DNA of 56,974 nt from Prevotellamassilia timonensis (GTDB taxonomy: Bacteria; Bacteroidota; Bacteroidia; Bacteroidales; Bacteroidaceae), in assembly GCF_900106785.1 (NCBI RefSeq), contig NZ_LT629840.1, forward strand, positions 62,490 through 119,463, given 5' to 3'. Made by a program: the position numbers and the translations under genes. Numbering within the stretch: position 1 is the stretch's first letter; each line of letters opens with the position of its first letter. The notes under the pieces were generated by a model. The model was not told the origin of the DNA and searched no databases. It saw only the letters and a program-made list of their open reading frames with translations. Below, piece by piece: positions 1-7,043 of the stretch.

Positions 1-52
1 TGGCGCACCCGACAAACCCTGTGGAGGGCTGTGCAGATGCTAACCCAAAAAC
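1..52 (+). repeat. Left terminal inverted repeat of the IS
   Basis: It starts TGGCGCACCCGAC and matches the reverse complement of 1570-1621, 26 bp without a mismatch and then about 22 bp more after a 2-nt offset. Confidence 0.9.
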
Positions 53-88
53 TGAGTTGCCAAACGATACATGATTGCCCAAAAGTAG

Positions 89-96
89 TACCTTTG
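89..96 (+). promoter_or_regulatory. Possible -7 box (TACCTTTG) of the IS
   Basis: The octamer fits the Bacteroidetes -7 consensus TAnnTTTG but ends only 4 nt before the ATG at 101. If it is used, either the transcript is nearly leaderless or translation begins at the in-frame ATG at 125. No convincing -33 TTG is present. Confidence 0.35.
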
Positions 97-100
97 CACT

Positions 101-502
101 ATGAATCAGAATGGCAATAAAAATATGTATGAGGGCCTCGCCTCATATTTCCTCCCCGAAGGAGTTCTTAAATATTTCGAGGTGACAGACTTTGCAACAC
201 AGCGTACTCTGGACAAGGATGTTCTTTACACAACAGAGCTTCACATCTATCTGGATGAGCGCGACAATCGCACACCAGACATGAAGGATTCCGTGAGCAA
301 TGGTTTTGGGGAAGAATCATGTTTACTTGACTATCCAGCCCGAGACAAGAAGGCGGTACTTCACATACGAAGAAGGCGTTGGACAATGCCGGATGGCACA
401 ACAAGAAGTGTTGACCTTGACAAGGAGTTTGAACTGAAGCATAAGGGCACTCGATACGCGAAGGACTTCGCGCTTTTTTTAAAGAGGGCGAATGGACTCT
501 GA
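101..502 (+). CDS. ISAon1-type transposase N-terminal region protein
   Basis: This 133-aa protein is the first gene of the IS. It is rich in charged residues and resembles the short proteins encoded ahead of ISL3-like transposases in Bacteroidetes, which correspond to the N-terminal part of longer transposases. I see no catalytic motif in it, and a DNA-binding role is inferred from its position only. Its stop overlaps the start of the transposase gene by 11 nt, which suggests coupled translation. A run of eight T at about 473-480 precedes the overlap, but the downstream frame is closed by a TAA at 480, so frameshifting at the run would not join the two proteins. Confidence 0.8.
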   Translation: MNQNGNKNMYEGLASYFLPEGVLKYFEVTDFATQRTLDKDVLYTTELHIYLDERDNRTPDMKDSVSNGFGEESCLLDYPARDKKAVLHIRRRRWTMPDGTTRSVDLDKEFELKHKGTRYAKDFALFLKRANGL

Positions 503-1580
503 GACGATAACCGCTCGTCAGATTGGTTATACGTACATGATTAACAGCTCCACGTTTGCCAAAAGATACAAGGACGCCCTGAGTAACTTCGAGACGTGGG
601 AGCAGAAGGATCACGCATCCAAGTGGATTCTTATTCCGCAAAACGTAGGTAAGGAGCAAGGCATAGACGAGACCTCCCTCCAGGGCGAACTGTACACTAT
701 CGTTCACAACAAGGATGCCCATGGTCGCAAGGGTGCAATCATAGCAGTAGTCAAGGGAACGAATCCTGCTGACGTACTGAAGGTTCTCATGCAACTACCT
801 GCAGATAAGCGTGAAATGGTTGAGAATATCACGATGGATCTCTCAGATTGCATGCGTGTCATAGCCCGAGAGGCATTCCCTAAAGCCACAGTCATACGTG
901 ACTGCTTCCATGTCGTAAAACGCGGTGGAGAGGGCTGCGAAGAGATACGCCTGCGCCTGAAACGAAAAGCCGTAAAGGAGGCGAACAGACAGAAGGCAGA
1001 GTTTCGCAAATACCTCGAAAATCTGGCAGCGCAGAGAAAGGCTTACCGCGAGCGAATGAGGAAAAGGCATGGGAAGAACTGGAAGAAGAGCAAGCGCGGA
1101 AGAAAGCCTATGAGGCTGAACACTCGCTTTGAACCCAAAAGGCTTGAAAATGGCGAGACTCTTGTAGAGGCACAGACACGATGTCGCAAGCAATTGTCCA
1201 TGAGCCGAGAGAAGTGGAGCGCAACGCAGAAAAAGCGTGCGAAGATACTTTTCGCACTCTACCCAAAACTTGAAGAAGCATACAATCTGATCAACTCCCT
1301 TAGAGCCATATTCAGAAACAAGAAACTCACAAAGGAGACTGCCAAACAGAATTTCAAGGGGTGGTATGAGAAAGTGGCTTCCTGCACTCTGCGTGAAATC
1401 AAGTCCGTACGCGATACCATCAGATTCTATGAGGATGAAATCCTGAACTACTTTGACGGACGTAAGACTAACGCTTCAGCTGAATCGTTGAACTCAAAGA
1501 TCAAATGCTTTCGTGCACAAGTAAAAGGAGTCATAGACATACCATTCTTCATGTATCGTTTAGCAACAGTTTTGGGTTAG
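492..1580 (+). CDS. ISL3-family DDE transposase
   Basis: This 362-aa enzyme is expected to cut and join the ends of the element. The likely acidic triad is D60 (in IDETSLQG), D116 (in ITMDLSD) and E331 (in NASAESLNSK); the last motif is typical of the ISL3 C-terminus. The middle of the protein (about 150-270) is strongly basic, as expected for DNA binding. The stop codon lies inside the right terminal repeat, so the last codons are part of the transposon end. The start overlaps the upstream gene by 11 nt. The coding sequence is intact. Confidence 0.9.
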   Translation: MDSETITARQIGYTYMINSSTFAKRYKDALSNFETWEQKDHASKWILIPQNVGKEQGIDETSLQGELYTIVHNKDAHGRKGAIIAVVKGTNPADVLKVLMQLPADKREMVENITMDLSDCMRVIAREAFPKATVIRDCFHVVKRGGEGCEEIRLRLKRKAVKEANRQKAEFRKYLENLAAQRKAYRERMRKRHGKNWKKSKRGRKPMRLNTRFEPKRLENGETLVEAQTRCRKQLSMSREKWSATQKKRAKILFALYPKLEEAYNLINSLRAIFRNKKLTKETAKQNFKGWYEKVASCTLREIKSVRDTIRFYEDEILNYFDGRKTNASAESLNSKIKCFRAQVKGVIDIPFFMYRLATVLG

Positions 1581-1621
1581 CATCTGCACGGCCTACTCCA
1601 CAGGGTTTGTCGGGTGCGCCA
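1570..1621 (-). repeat. Right terminal inverted repeat of the IS
   Basis: The reverse complement begins TGGCGCACCCGAC and matches the left end at 1-52. It includes the last codons and stop of the transposase gene. Confidence 0.9.
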
Positions 1622-1882
1622 GGAAACGCTACCACTAATGGGGGCGACGCGTCTCGCGGGCATTTTTCAGCGGCCTCGTCCCGCGGAGAAATGCAATTGC
1701 TCATACACAAAATAAAGACTCACAGACAGCGCTAATTACACGCCTGTCTGTGAGCCTTTGTCTTAAATTCCGACGCGAGACGCGTCGCCCACATTAGTGG
1801 TAGCGTTTTGTGGTAGCGTCTCGTGCTTGCGTCTCGTGGTAGCGTTTGGTGCTTGAGTCCGTTCACGTGTTCACGTCTTGCC
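1622..1882. repeat. GACGCGTC palindrome family, copy A
   Basis: The left arm (1624-1660) reads ACTAATGGGGGCGACGCG and the right arm (1770-1800) is its reverse complement, with CGACGCG-AGA-CGCGTCG as a small hairpin inside it. Between them is an inner core (1716-1765) with its own stem, GACTCACAGACAG paired with CTGTCTGTGAGCC. From 1800 the right arm runs through 13-bp units to GCTTGAGTCCGTTC, which is the outer edge seen in copies C and E. The left arm lacks those outer units because the IS ends at 1621, so the IS probably landed in this repeat. The core is in the opposite orientation to copy D. Confidence 0.75.
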
Positions 1883-1897
1883 GGACAGCAACAAGTC

Positions 1898-2797
1898 TTA
1901 TACCAAATGCTTGATATTCTCTTCGCGGTCGCCAGGCAGCAAGTCAATCACCGGCACCTCAACCATGGTGTAGCAACCAGGACGCTGCTGCATGGTGGCA
2001 CGGGCCACACACACGAGCACCTGACCCGTAAGGGCGGGATTGTTGATGCGCATCACAAAGTCGAAGAGTTGGTTCTGCGTGGTGCCGCTCACACCCTTGC
2101 GGGTGAGGTGCACACCATGGCCCATGTCGATTACATCGTCAACCGAAGGCACAAGGTTGACATGAGTCTCGTCTGATGCGAAATAGGGGTCGGCCTTGAT
2201 GGCAGCAGCCACCTTGTCAAAGTCGTAACCGTCCTCAATTTCGATGTACACCATACGGCGGTGAATGCCCTGGCCCGTAGGAATGGTCATTGAAAGCGCC
2301 TTTTTCACACCCTCAACAGCCTTGACAGCCACGGTGTGGCCCATCGACATGCCCGGACCAAAATTGGTGTAGGTGATGCCCTTGGGGGCAATGGCCTGCA
2401 ACAGTGTGCGTACTACCGAGTCAGAACCCGGGTCCCAACCTGCCGAGATGATGCTCACTGCACCATGCTCCTTGGCCACAGCGTCGAGCGAACGGCGGAG
2501 GTCAACAATCTGTGTGTGAATGTCGAAACTGTCGACAGTGTTGATGCCGAGCGAAAGAATATCCTTGGCGTAAGCCTCAACGCTGCGTGTGGGAGTGGCA
2601 AGCACAGCCACGTCCACATCCTTGAGTTCGCGAATGTCCTTTACCACATCATATTTCTTCAACTCCTCAGGACAATTCTCAGCACCTTTGCGGCGAACGA
2701 TACCTGCCACTTCAAAATCGGGAGCAGCCTCAAGGGCCTGCAGAGTGTAGTGGCCAATATTGCCATAGCCTACTACGGCTGCACGTATTTTCTTCAT
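1898..2797 (-). CDS. ddh: meso-diaminopimelate D-dehydrogenase
   Basis: This enzyme makes meso-diaminopimelate from tetrahydrodipicolinate in one NADPH-dependent reductive amination, supplying lysine and the peptidoglycan cross-bridge. The 299-aa protein begins MKKIRAAVVGYGNIG, a Rossmann nucleotide-binding loop at residues 10-15, and its length and sequence fit the family (for example SFDIHTQI and SAGWDPGSDSV). An upstream in-frame ATG at 2953 would add 52 residues and overlap a likely promoter at 2837, so the start at 2797 is preferred. It follows recQ on the same strand after a 142-nt gap and is probably transcribed from its own promoter. Confidence 0.93.
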   Translation of the reverse strand: MKKIRAAVVGYGNIGHYTLQALEAAPDFEVAGIVRRKGAENCPEELKKYDVVKDIRELKDVDVAVLATPTRSVEAYAKDILSLGINTVDSFDIHTQIVDLRRSLDAVAKEHGAVSIISAGWDPGSDSVVRTLLQAIAPKGITYTNFGPGMSMGHTVAVKAVEGVKKALSMTIPTGQGIHRRMVYIEIEDGYDFDKVAAAIKADPYFASDETHVNLVPSVDDVIDMGHGVHLTRKGVSGTTQNQLFDFVMRINNPALTGQVLVCVARATMQQRPGCYTMVEVPVIDLLPGDREENIKHLV

Positions 2798-2836
2798 TTT
2801 GTCAGTTATTATGTTTTGTATTTGTAAAAAGCGCCA

Positions 2837-2844
2837 CAAAGATA
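2837..2844 (-). promoter_or_regulatory. Candidate -7 box of ddh
   Basis: Reading leftward it is TATCTTTG, matching TAnnTTTG, 40 nt ahead of the ddh ATG. No clean TTG stands at the usual 19-20 nt upstream, so only the -7 element is supported. Confidence 0.4.
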
Positions 2845-2939
2845 CGTGTTTTTTAGAGTAATGCCACGGCAACAGTCTTTTTTTTGGCTTATTGTTAGCA
2901 AATTGCACACTTCGCCATTTGTGCACACCGGCGAGCGCG

Positions 2940-4898
2940 CTACCCCACCGCAATATTCACGCCGTCGAAAGTTATCTTACCTTCGTGCTGCAAACGGGCA
3001 AGGGCCTGAAGCAACACGCCATGCGCAAAGCCCGACTCCTTGAAATAGGCCAGCGGATAGGTGCGTCCAGCCTCAACCACGGTCATGACATGATGCGCAG
3101 CCTCGTCCACCTGTTGCGACTGCGGCATGGAGGCCGTCTCCTCCTCGCGCGCTATGCACACATCACAATAGCCGCAGTCGGGCCCGTCGTCATCAAAGTA
3201 GTGGAGCAGGAAGCGGCTGCGGCACATGTCGGTCTCGGTAAAGTAGCGTATCATGGCATCAATTCGCGTGCGGTACTGGTCGCGGCGCAGCTCATAGATG
3301 TCGGGCATAATTTGCACCTGGTCAGCATCGATGCGGCGGCAAGTGTAGGTTATTTGCGGTGTGTCCTTGTGTGGCACATAGTTCAGCACGCGCAGTTGGG
3401 TGAGGTGGCGCAAGTGGTTGTACACCTGCTCACGCGTCATGTCACACTTTTCGGCCAGGCGTTCCTCGTCAACGGGCACATAGTCGGCAAAAATGCCACA
3501 GGTATTGCGCATGATAATATTGAGCACGCGCTCCTCGGCAGAATTGAGGTAATCGATGCCATAAAGTTCGTCGCGCCGCACAAGGAAGATGACGCGCGAG
3601 GAGTTTTCGTCCTCCAGACTGAAATGTATGTACCCGGCCTGTGTGAGCAGATTAAGCGCACTGACCAGCAACACGGGGAAATGTTTGAACACGTGGCAAA
3701 AGCGTTCCATGTTGAAGTCGAAAGTGCGCCCCTCGGCCTCGCCTTCGGCTATTTGGAAAAACGAGGCCAAATCAGCATACACGCGCCGTATGTATGTGCG
3801 GTCGGGAAATGCCTGTGTCAAGTGCATTGACAGGCGTTTGGCATCTTCGCCATCGGTCAGCAGCACGCCGTAGGCCACTTGTCCGTCGCGTCCGCCGCGT
3901 CCGGCCTCCTGAAAGTAAGCCTCGAGCGAGTCGGGCACGTCCATGTGCACCACCAACCGCACATCGGGCTTGTCAATGCCCATGCCAAAGGCGTTGGTGG
4001 CCACCATCACCCTCACCTGGTCGCGCTGCCACGCCTGCTGGCGCGTGTCCTTGTCAAGCGAGGTGAGTCCGGCATGATAGTGCAGGGCCGTAATGCCAGC
4101 CTCGTTGAGTTTGTCGGCCACCTCGCGGGTGCCGTTGCGCGAGCGGGTGTACACAATGGCCGACCCGTCTACACACTGCAAGATGTGCAGCAATTCGGCA
4201 AACTTGTCGCCCGTGGGGCGCACAATGTAGTGCAGGTTGGGACGTGCAAAACTCATTTTATACACCTGCCCGTCCACGAAAGCCAACTTTTGCTGAATGT
4301 CGTCCACCACCATGCGGGTGGCTGTGGCAGTCAGAGCCAGCACGGGCACTCCGGGTAACAGCTTGCGCACCTCGGCTATGCGCAAATAATGCGGACGAAA
4401 GTCGTAGCCCCACTGCGATATACAGTGTGCCTCGTCCACCGTAATAAGGCACACCTTCATGCGACGCACCTTGTTCATGAATATTTCGGTGGACAGGCGT
4501 TCGGGTGAGACGTACAAAAACTTGTAAGCGCCAAATATGGCATTGTCAAGATGCTGCACTACCTCGCTGCGCGTCTGTCCCGAATAGATGGCAGCAGCCA
4601 TAATGCCGCGCTGCCGCAGGTTCTGCACCTGGTCCTTCATCAAGGCAATGAGCGGGGTTACCACCAGGCACAGCCCCTCCATGGCCATGGTTGGCACCTG
4701 AAAGGTAATGCTCTTGCCGCCCCCTGTGGGCATGAGCCCCAATGTGTCGTGACCCGAAGCTATGCTGTTGATGATGTCGAGTTGTATGCCACGGAAACTG
4801 TCGTAGCCCCAATATTGGCGTAAAATGGCAATCCACTCCGCGCCGCGCCCCTCTGCAGTGGGCGTTACGGGAGTGGATTGTTTGTTACTTGTTGTCAT
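2940..4898 (-). CDS. recQ: ATP-dependent DNA helicase RecQ
   Basis: This 3'-5' superfamily 2 helicase acts in recombination and repair of stalled forks. The 652-aa protein has the Walker A motif TGGGKS (K62), the DEAH box at 155-158 followed by the RecQ-specific CISQWGYDFRP, and helicase motif VI near QEAGRGGRDG. C559, C575, C578 and C581 form the zinc-binding subdomain ahead of a short winged-helix-like tail. I see no clear HRDC domain, so it is the shorter RecQ form found beside longer paralogues in Bacteroidales. recJ lies 51 nt upstream on the same strand; RecQ and RecJ work together in the RecF pathway, which fits a repair operon. Confidence 0.93.
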   Translation of the reverse strand: MTTSNKQSTPVTPTAEGRGAEWIAILRQYWGYDSFRGIQLDIINSIASGHDTLGLMPTGGGKSITFQVPTMAMEGLCLVVTPLIALMKDQVQNLRQRGIMAAAIYSGQTRSEVVQHLDNAIFGAYKFLYVSPERLSTEIFMNKVRRMKVCLITVDEAHCISQWGYDFRPHYLRIAEVRKLLPGVPVLALTATATRMVVDDIQQKLAFVDGQVYKMSFARPNLHYIVRPTGDKFAELLHILQCVDGSAIVYTRSRNGTREVADKLNEAGITALHYHAGLTSLDKDTRQQAWQRDQVRVMVATNAFGMGIDKPDVRLVVHMDVPDSLEAYFQEAGRGGRDGQVAYGVLLTDGEDAKRLSMHLTQAFPDRTYIRRVYADLASFFQIAEGEAEGRTFDFNMERFCHVFKHFPVLLVSALNLLTQAGYIHFSLEDENSSRVIFLVRRDELYGIDYLNSAEERVLNIIMRNTCGIFADYVPVDEERLAEKCDMTREQVYNHLRHLTQLRVLNYVPHKDTPQITYTCRRIDADQVQIMPDIYELRRDQYRTRIDAMIRYFTETDMCRSRFLLHYFDDDGPDCGYCDVCIAREEETASMPQSQQVDEAAHHVMTVVEAGRTYPLAYFKESGFAHGVLLQALARLQHEGKITFDGVNIAVG

Positions 4899-4949
4899 GA
4901 TAATGTGGCAATGTGTTAATATGACGCGTCTGCGAGCAAAGCGAGCGCA

Positions 4950-6668
4950 TCATTGACAGGGCCTGATATCGTCTATCTGCAGTTGCACCTCGCCGCGCTT
5001 GTGGGTATTCTCCTCAATCGTATAGCAAATATCGAAAGCACGTTTGGTCTTAATATAGCGCGCTTGCGAACTCTGTCCGAAGGCTATGCCATTCATTACA
5101 TTGTTGCTCTTGTTGTCCACCAATTCAAGTTTGATGTGTTCTTGTCCGCGGCCCACCACCTTGCTTGTGCCATAATCGTAAACACGCTTGGTGCAAAAGA
5201 TGGGCTTGGCATTGCCCGGCCCGAAGGGCGCAAACTTGCGCAACTGCTGGTAAAAGCGGAAGGTGACATCCTTAAAGTCGAGCACGGCATCAATGTCGAG
5301 GCTCGCCTCAGTCTGCTCATCGAGTATGTGTGCTGCCACGTACGCCTCAAAGCGCCGGCTGAACTCCTCAACGTGTTCAACGGGCAAGGTGAGTCCGGCA
5401 GCATAGGTGTGGCCGCCAAAGTTTTCGAGCAAATCCTCGCAACTCTGCACAGCCTTGTACACATCAAATCCTGACACCGAGCGGGCCGAGCCCGTGGCCA
5501 TGCCCTCAGAGCGCGTCAGCACCACGGCCGGACGATAGTATTGTTCCGTCAGGCGCGAGGCCACAATGCCTATCACGCCCTTGTGCCATGCCTCGTTGTA
5601 GATAACTATGCTGCGGCGGTTGTCAAGTCCGGGCAGGTCCTTCACCTGCTCCACGGCCTCCTCTGTCATCTGCTTGTCAAGGTCCTTGCGAGCCTCGTTG
5701 TACAGGTTGATGCGTCCAGCCTTTTCGAGTGCAGCCTGAAAGTCCTTTTCCACGAGCAGTTCCACAGCCTCCTTGCCGTTCTGCATACGTCCCGAAGCAT
5801 TGATGCGCGGCCCTATCTTAAAGATGATGTCATTCATCGTCAGCTCGCGGTCAGCCAGTCCGCACACCTCGATAATGGCCTGCAGGCCAATGCTGGGGTT
5901 AGAGTTCAGACACCGCAGCCCATGATAAGCCAACACACGGTTTTCGCCCATCACCGGCACAATGTCCGATGCGATGCTCACGGCGCAAAGGTCGAGCAAG
6001 GCCATAAGTTTGTTAAACTCTATGCCATTGCTGGCAGCAAAGGCCTGCATGAATTTGAAGCCCACGCCACACCCCGAAAGGTGTGTGTCGGGATAGTGAT
6101 TGTCGGTGCGCTTGGGGTTGAGTATGGCCACCGCGCACGGCAGCTGGGCGTCGGGCACATGGTGGTCGCAAATGATAAAGTCGATGCCCAGGCTCTTGGC
6201 ATAAGCTATCTCGTCAATAGCCTTGATGCCACAGTCGAGCACCACAATCAGCCCCACCCCCGTTTGGGCGGCAAAGTCGATGCCTTTCTTTGATATGCCA
6301 TACCCCTCCTCGTAGCGGTCGGGTATGTAGTAGTCGATGTTAGAGTAGTATTGTTGCAAAAACTTATACACAAGCGCCACAGCCGTACAGCCGTCCACAT
6401 CGTAGTCGCCATACACGAGTATGCGCTCCTTGCGCCCCATAGCCAAATTTAAGCGGTCCACCGCCACCTGCATGTCGTCCATCATAAATGGGTCGTGCAA
6501 TTCGGTGAGCTGCGGCCGGAAAAAGTGGCGTGCCTCCGCCTCGGTGCGTATGCCGCGATCGAAGAGCAGTTTGCCCAAGGCCGGGTGAATGCCCACCTGG
6601 CGGGCAAGCTCTTCCTCGGCAGCCGCAGTGGCCGGGTCGGGAGCCTCGTAGTTCCATTTGTAGTTCAT
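4950..6668 (-). CDS. recJ: Single-stranded-DNA-specific exonuclease RecJ
   Basis: RecJ degrades single-stranded DNA 5' to 3' and prepares ends for recombination and base-excision repair. The 572-aa protein carries the DHH-phosphoesterase motifs DYDVDG (88-93), VLDCG (D145) and CDHHVP (D168-H170), followed by the DHHA1-type region with SGRMQNG and the C-terminal GGHTYAAGL motif. The length is normal for the family. It begins the leftward recJ-recQ unit. I did not find a strong promoter ahead of it in the 375-nt divergent gap shared with the ABC-F gene. Confidence 0.94.
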   Translation of the reverse strand: MNYKWNYEAPDPATAAAEEELARQVGIHPALGKLLFDRGIRTEAEARHFFRPQLTELHDPFMMDDMQVAVDRLNLAMGRKERILVYGDYDVDGCTAVALVYKFLQQYYSNIDYYIPDRYEEGYGISKKGIDFAAQTGVGLIVVLDCGIKAIDEIAYAKSLGIDFIICDHHVPDAQLPCAVAILNPKRTDNHYPDTHLSGCGVGFKFMQAFAASNGIEFNKLMALLDLCAVSIASDIVPVMGENRVLAYHGLRCLNSNPSIGLQAIIEVCGLADRELTMNDIIFKIGPRINASGRMQNGKEAVELLVEKDFQAALEKAGRINLYNEARKDLDKQMTEEAVEQVKDLPGLDNRRSIVIYNEAWHKGVIGIVASRLTEQYYRPAVVLTRSEGMATGSARSVSGFDVYKAVQSCEDLLENFGGHTYAAGLTLPVEHVEEFSRRFEAYVAAHILDEQTEASLDIDAVLDFKDVTFRFYQQLRKFAPFGPGNAKPIFCTKRVYDYGTSKVVGRGQEHIKLELVDNKSNNVMNGIAFGQSSQARYIKTKRAFDICYTIEENTHKRGEVQLQIDDIRPCQ

Positions 6669-6891
6669 GCTTATATGTCATTTTTTATTTTGCTGAGTGT
6701 AGAAACGTGGCACGCGCCACTTGCTGCAGCCCGGCTAAATTGCCCTGTCCGGCTGCTTGGCACGTGCTATATGTTGATGCGGGGGCGCACGCCGTGGTGT
6801 TCGGCCACGGGCCATTGGCCCCTACTTGTCCAAATTAGCAAGCTAAGGTAATAAGAAAATGTGACATACGGAGCAAGATTGGGCCAAGATG
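6669..6891. other. Divergent gap between recJ and the ABC-F gene
   Basis: No gene is visible here. The sequence is GC-rich, with a possible small stem CGTGG-N7-CCACG near 6792-6808. A promoter for recJ must lie here but does not match the TAnnTTTG form well. Confidence 0.4.
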
Positions 6892-6922
6892 TTGGGCAGA
6901 CGTTCAATTATGTGTAATTTTG
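6892..6922 (+). promoter_or_regulatory. Promoter of the ABC-F gene
   Basis: TTG at 6892-6894 is followed after 20 nt by TAATTTTG at 6915-6922, a full match to the Bacteroidetes consensus. Transcription should begin near 6929, leaving a leader of about 115 nt. Confidence 0.65.
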
Positions 6923-6947
6923 CACCTAAATACCCGTTGGAGGGACC

Positions 6948-6981
6948 GTCAGCCGGCCAACCATTCTCTTGCCAGGCTGAC
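6948..6981 (+). promoter_or_regulatory. Hairpin in the ABC-F leader
   Basis: GTCAGCC (6948-6954) pairs perfectly with GGCTGAC (6975-6981) around a 20-nt loop within the predicted 5' leader. Leaders of antibiotic-protecting ABC-F genes are often attenuators, but no leader peptide is evident here, so a regulatory role is only a suggestion. Confidence 0.4.
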
Positions 6982-7043
6982 ACGACCGAACAAAAGCGTC
7001 ACCGCCAACGCACATCATTCACTCTCAATTCAAAATAAAGCCA

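Larger units (their letters stand above)
1..1621 (+). mobile_element. Complete ISL3-type insertion sequence (ISAon1-like, two ORFs)
   Basis: This is a whole IS element, with two overlapping genes between long terminal inverted repeats. The left end begins at base 1 and the right end is its reverse complement finishing at 1621; the outer 26 bp are identical and the inner part matches again after a 2-nt difference. The layout of a short N-terminal-type protein followed by a DDE transposase is that of the ISAon1 group of ISL3-like elements in Bacteroidetes. Both genes and both ends look intact, so it may still move. The left flank lies outside the window, so a target duplication cannot be checked. 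The right flank falls directly into a copy of the GACGCGTC repeat family. Confidence 0.9.

Noticed and set aside
473-500. Programmed frameshift on the eight-T run joining the two IS proteins
   Set aside because: The transposase frame has a TAA at 480-482, so a shift at the run cannot give a fused product; overlapping start and stop are the simpler explanation.
168-794. Long antisense frame opposite the IS genes
   Set aside because: It lies wholly against two recognised transposase genes, and its protein has no recognisable family or start signal.
2798-2953. 52-residue N-terminal extension of ddh
   Set aside because: The Rossmann fold starts at the second methionine and a -7 box lies within the extension.
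4921-4935. Seventh copy of the GACGCGTC family between recQ and recJ
   Set aside because: Only the 8-mer is present; the CTAATGGGGG arm, the 13-bp units and the mirror arm are all missing.
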